The notes under the pieces were generated by a model that saw only the letters and a list, made by a program, of their open reading frames with translations, did no database searches and was not told where the DNA came from. From a virus: a stretch of 24,659 nucleotides of DNA. The stretch is from the IMG/VR virus record IMGVR_UViG_3300035698_015263, positions 1-24,659 of that record; one strand, given 5' to 3'. The position numbers and the translations under genes are program-made. Of the stretch, positions 21,052 to 24,659 are shown one piece after another. Within the stretch, counting starts at the first letter, position 1. Every line of letters begins with the position of its first letter.

Positions 21052-23291
21052 TGGCACATAAAAGAATTGAAATCCCTCTTGTTGGTGGGCAGTATATAGG
21101 CAGGTCCACGGATGTGGATGCCCAGGAGTGCATAAATCTATATCCCGATGCCAGCGCTAAAGGTGGAAGATCACCGGTCCTTCAACCCGTTCCTGGGCAA
21201 ACAGAGTGGGGCGATTCTGGAAGCTCAGGAGAGGTAAGGGGGTGTTTCAAGTTTTCTGCTACAGTTATGTATGCCGTTATTGGAAATACGGTTTACAAGT
21301 TTGCTACAGCCGGAACGTCCACGGCGCTTTCTACCATACTGGATGGTTCTACAGGTCCGGTGCAGATGGTCAGTAATGACACACAGGTTATGATTCTCGA
21401 TCTTACTGATTTTGCTGGATACGTTATCGAAAATGACGTTGTTACGGCAATTAATAGCACCTGGTCGACACAAAATGTTGAAACAATGCTCACCGAGGCC
21501 GGGACCGCAGCAATCGTTTCCGGAAGTCTTGAAGTGGGGCATTATTACAAAATCCTTGCTCAATCAGCAGCTAATTTCGTTGCTGATGGTGCAGCCAATA
21601 ACAATGTTGGCACTTATTTCATGGCAGACGATACAACCGTTACGCTTACAGCCAATGATAACGTGTCAGAAATAACCTCAAAACTGGTCGATCCTCAATC
21701 TACCGTAACAGAGAGCAGTACCTCTATTTCATTTGCAGACACATATTGCTCAGATATCCTCTTTGGATTTAAGGATTATGGCGCCGCTTATTTTGGAGAC
21801 GTAAAACATAGGTTTGCCTTTAATCTGTCTGCCTGGTCCGGAACTCAGTTTATCGGTGAAAACATAATATTGTGGGCGCTCAAAGATTATGTTGAAAACA
21901 CGGGACTTGGTGTTGCAATAAGTGGTACAGAGTTTGGGATCAGTATGACGATAGACGATGGAACTAATCCTCATCTTAGCCTTTATAAAAAATGGGGGGG
22001 GTCATTGCTTAATGATGTGGTTGAAATAGCTTTAGCGACAGATTATTATATTGAGATCGAGAGGGCCAGTGATGCGCTTACAGCAAAGATATATACCGAT
22101 GAAGCATTCACAACCTTGCTATCCGGTGGAAGCCTGGCATTAGATTTAACCACTACACACTCAGCAACATACAGATACTTTTTCCCAATTTCTACTGACA
22201 GGTCCGGTAATGCCCATACAGAAAAAGCCTCCGGCGTTATATCAGATTTAAAATTTCACGACACTGATTTTATAAAAGGAAGCAGCCTAACCTACCAGGA
22301 TGGTTATGCGATTGTTTCAAATGATGATTCTAAACTATTTAATATCTCAACCCTGGATACAGCTTCGGTTGCCGCATATAACGCCTCTGACTTTACCAGA
22401 TGGGCAACCCTGGACTATGAGAGCGTTGATGGTCTTAGCAGCCCGATAAAAGCCATTATCTCAGACCACAGCGAATTGCTTGCGTTCGGTGAGGGACGGA
22501 TCAATTATTATTCGAATTCAGGCAATGTGGATTTTCCTTTCACAAAAACCCGAAATATTAATACAGAAGTCGGCCTTGGTGGCACAGCAGCATGTGTTGT
22601 GCAAATCGAAAACTCTTTGCTCTGGTTAGATGATGATTATAATGTCCGAATGGCCGAGGGATATAGGCCAGTAATAGTCTCAACCCCGGAAATCTCGTAC
22701 AATATTCAGCAAATGTCGGACGTTTCAGACGCGATTGCCTTTGGGTATTACTATGAAGGCCATGCGTTTTACGTCATTACATTTCCAACTGCGGATAAAA
22801 CATACTGTTACGATCTTCTCACAAGGGAGTGGCATTTAAGGTCTTCCGGTGTTGCTGGTGGTCGCTGGATACCTAATTGCTATTGCAACTTTGGAGGAAA
22901 GCACCTGGTCGGTGCATATAATGATGGTGTCCTATATGAGCTTGATCACACCGTTTTTACAGAGGACGGTGCTACCTTTAGTGCGACACGGACAACAAGG
23001 CATATAGACACATTGGGCCGCCTTATGATTTTTCACAGGCTGGAGTTGATTGCAAAGACCGGATCCGTGACGTCCGGAACTCCAGAGGTTATTTTAACTT
23101 GGTCTGATGATGGAGGTTATACCTGGTCGAATGAACATACGGGAAGCCTCGGAACAACCGGGGCATACGGGCAGAGAATTGTTTGGCGAAGGCTGGGACG
23201 ATCAAGAGACAGAATTTTCAGGTTTAAAATTACAGACGCAGTTGACAGGGTTTTGATATCCCTGTTCGCTGACGTCACATATGGTAAATAA
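21051..23291 (+). CDS. P22 gp10-like packaged-DNA stabilisation protein with inserted lectin-like domain
   Basis: A 746-residue hub protein; P22 gp10 has about 472. The N-terminus (RIEIPLVGGQYIGRSTDVDAQ, first 25 residues) and the C-terminal 330 residues (SLTYQDGYAIVSNDDSKLF, then ISDHSELLAFGEGRINYYS, then VGLGGTA and WRRLGRSRDRIFRF at the end) match the gp10 family, which binds gp4 and seals the portal. Between residues about 137 and 408 lies an insertion. It has a YKI-x-ANF-x-DGA module (152-205) and a domain (222-404) with a concanavalin/LamG-like look, containing YYIEIERASDALTAKIY. The insertion may add a surface-binding function to the tail. TAATG overlap with gp4. Confidence 0.9.
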   Translation: MAHKRIEIPLVGGQYIGRSTDVDAQECINLYPDASAKGGRSPVLQPVPGQTEWGDSGSSGEVRGCFKFSATVMYAVIGNTVYKFATAGTSTALSTILDGSTGPVQMVSNDTQVMILDLTDFAGYVIENDVVTAINSTWSTQNVETMLTEAGTAAIVSGSLEVGHYYKILAQSAANFVADGAANNNVGTYFMADDTTVTLTANDNVSEITSKLVDPQSTVTESSTSISFADTYCSDILFGFKDYGAAYFGDVKHRFAFNLSAWSGTQFIGENIILWALKDYVENTGLGVAISGTEFGISMTIDDGTNPHLSLYKKWGGSLLNDVVEIALATDYYIEIERASDALTAKIYTDEAFTTLLSGGSLALDLTTTHSATYRYFFPISTDRSGNAHTEKASGVISDLKFHDTDFIKGSSLTYQDGYAIVSNDDSKLFNISTLDTASVAAYNASDFTRWATLDYESVDGLSSPIKAIISDHSELLAFGEGRINYYSNSGNVDFPFTKTRNINTEVGLGGTAACVVQIENSLLWLDDDYNVRMAEGYRPVIVSTPEISYNIQQMSDVSDAIAFGYYYEGHAFYVITFPTADKTYCYDLLTREWHLRSSGVAGGRWIPNCYCNFGGKHLVGAYNDGVLYELDHTVFTEDGATFSATRTTRHIDTLGRLMIFHRLELIAKTGSVTSGTPEVILTWSDDGGYTWSNEHTGSLGTTGAYGQRIVWRRLGRSRDRIFRFKITDAVDRVLISLFADVTYGK

Positions 23292-23293
23292 TT

Positions 23294-24659
23294 ATGGGAT
23301 GGCCACAGGAACCAATCACGGATCCACGGAGCGGACGGTTAACGCCGAACTGGGAAAGGTATTTTAATAATGAACTCCAGCCGGTCATTGATGCAAGTCT
23401 TTCTCCGCTCTCTTCTGACGGGTCACTGTTCATACCGGCACCGAATATGGATCACGGTGCTCTTTATGGTTTAGAGTACGATAAACACCTTCAATATTTG
23501 CTTACTGCAGGTACCCGGGCCGGTGCAACTTCCCAGGCACAGGTCTTCACTTTAGGCATTACCGCTTCTGGCGATATTATCACGACAGAAGATGTGAAAG
23601 TAGGTGATGGAAAATATATTGGCAGTACTACAACTCCAACAGCTATTCAGATTGCAGCGAATGGTGATATTACTTTATTAGAAGATCTTATAATTGGTGA
23701 TGGTAAAACTATTGGTCAAGCAGCAGGACCATTATTGACCTTTGATAATACGAATAATAGACTAAATCTCACAGGTGCAGGTTATTATGTAGATGGTAGT
23801 GCTGGTGGTGATTTTGTTACAGATGGTGGGTTTGATGCGGTTACCGAGGGGGCCGCATTATCATCGGGGCTTTTCACGGTTGGGAATTGCTATAAGATTG
23901 CAACGCATGCCGATGCTGATTTTACTACCGTTGGCGCTCCCGATTCGGTGGTAGGGACATACTTTAATGCCACGGCGACAGGTGCAGGATTGCTTGACGC
24001 TGGCGACACGGTGCTTCCGATTACGTTTACAAGCTGGACAGAAGGAACGGGGTGGGCACCACAGGCTACAGCGGGTGCACTTACCGGCAAAGTGCAGAAG
24101 GTTGCTGGATCGGCAAGCTATTTAACGCAAAGTGGTGTTTTGACCGCCGGTATAAATTATAGGGGTATATTTACATCAGTGGTTAGCGCTGTGGGTGGTC
24201 ATTATTTACTGTTTGGGACAGCAGCGCGCGGAGAGATCCGTACCGCTTCTGGAACTTATACAGAAAATGTTACTGCGGATAATACAAGCATGCGGGTTGC
24301 TGCTGATGGGGCTTTCGCAGGGACAATTGATGCATTATCAGTAAAAGCTGTTGGGATAAATCTGACCTCTGATGGAAATGTTGTAATATCTGGTAAGGTT
24401 TCTGTTGGTGATGCAATAATAGTACTAGATTCTATATCTGTAGGAACAGCTAATCCAGCAGCAGGATTTAGCGGCACTGGAGACATTTATGCAACAAGCG
24501 GTATAAAGGCGATGGAAGGCCTGTACTCCGAGGCCGTGGCTTATGGTGCAGGTTTAGAGGTTGCAGATAATTCTCTGGTAGTTACTCACACAGGGACAGG
24601 TGCAACTTTAACAGCAGCCACGCAATTAATCACAGATGCAGGTGGGAGTTTTGACAGTA
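23294..24659 (+). CDS. Tail fibre protein, 3' end missing
   Basis: The frame starts at ATG 23294, two bases after the stop of the gp10-like gene, and stays open to the end of the window (455 codons); the 3' end is beyond it. The N-terminus (MGWPQEPITDPRSGRLTPN) and DHGALYGLEYDKHLQYLL (about residues 55-72) are typical of phage tail fibres. Then come Gly-rich repeats (EDVKVGDGKYIG and EDLIIGDGKTIG). A YKI/DADF/GTYF module (residues about 187-235) and a beta-sandwich with EGTGW and DALSVKAV follow. The first part should attach to the tail and the distal part should bind the host surface. No strong ribosome binding site is seen, so translation is probably coupled. Confidence 0.8.
   Translation, partial: MGWPQEPITDPRSGRLTPNWERYFNNELQPVIDASLSPLSSDGSLFIPAPNMDHGALYGLEYDKHLQYLLTAGTRAGATSQAQVFTLGITASGDIITTEDVKVGDGKYIGSTTTPTAIQIAANGDITLLEDLIIGDGKTIGQAAGPLLTFDNTNNRLNLTGAGYYVDGSAGGDFVTDGGFDAVTEGAALSSGLFTVGNCYKIATHADADFTTVGAPDSVVGTYFNATATGAGLLDAGDTVLPITFTSWTEGTGWAPQATAGALTGKVQKVAGSASYLTQSGVLTAGINYRGIFTSVVSAVGGHYLLFGTAARGEIRTASGTYTENVTADNTSMRVAADGAFAGTIDALSVKAVGINLTSDGNVVISGKVSVGDAIIVLDSISVGTANPAAGFSGTGDIYATSGIKAMEGLYSEAVAYGAGLEVADNSLVVTHTGTGATLTAATQLITDAGGSFDS

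Noticed and set aside
23890-24486. Leftward ORFs at the right end
   Set aside because: They are antisense to the tail fibre frame, which is open from 23294 to the window end and was easy to miss because it has no stop.

Overview
The window is a stretch of a tailed-phage genome, or of a prophage, with P22-like (short-tailed, podovirus-type) head and tail genes. The evidence is the ordered series terminase small subunit, terminase large subunit, P22-type portal, scaffold, P22-type coat, gp4-like and gp10-like tail-accessory proteins, then a tail fibre. No integrase, repressor, tRNA or bacterial housekeeping gene is visible, so prophage and free-phage states cannot be separated. The host is not shown. 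A Gram-negative host is suggested only by the P22-like tail and by a typical Sec signal peptide on one virion-region protein.

Layout. (1) Positions 1-3185, plus strand: the 3' part of a DNA methyltransferase, two small Cys-rich proteins, an acidic unknown protein, a probable PD-(D/E)XK nuclease and a small protein with a C-terminal zinc ribbon. The genes overlap or nearly touch, so this looks like one operon. It ends at a strong bidirectional terminator (3209-3235). (2) Positions 3256-5779, minus strand: eight small genes read leftward as one operon. They include a PAPS/APS-reductase-like PP-loop enzyme, a Zn-ribbon protein and a 36-residue membrane peptide. Two of these genes are very short (43 and 36 codons) and easy to miss. 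(3) Positions 5780-6168: a divergent control region with a candidate leftward promoter, a 15-bp palindrome and two 15-bp direct repeats spaced 22 bp apart. (4) Positions 6169-11389: packaging genes (TerS, several small unknowns, TerL, portal). The part 6670-7163 is ambiguous and may be a degraded gene. (5) Positions 11424-15669: an accessory block between portal and scaffold. It holds a small membrane protein, a beta-helix protein with a five-copy C-terminal repeat, several small virion-like beta proteins and an unknown six-Cys protein, and it closes with a terminator at 15710-15757. (6) Positions 15812-24659: scaffold, coat, a secreted-looking beta-repeat fibre protein, a LEM/HeH-like protein, gp4-like and gp10-like tail proteins, and a tail fibre that runs off the window.

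Most genes overlap by ATGA or TAATG or are a few bases apart, so the rightward late region probably works as one or a few long transcripts. The most unusual points are: a gp10-like protein enlarged by about 270 residues carrying a probable lectin-like domain, with a motif shared with the downstream fibre; a signal peptide on a large beta-repeat protein directly after the coat gene; a tandem 20-22-residue repeat ending the beta-helix protein; and a PP-loop enzyme with an APS-reductase-like CC/CxxC cysteine pattern in the leftward operon. All functional statements rest on motif reading by eye. No database search was run.
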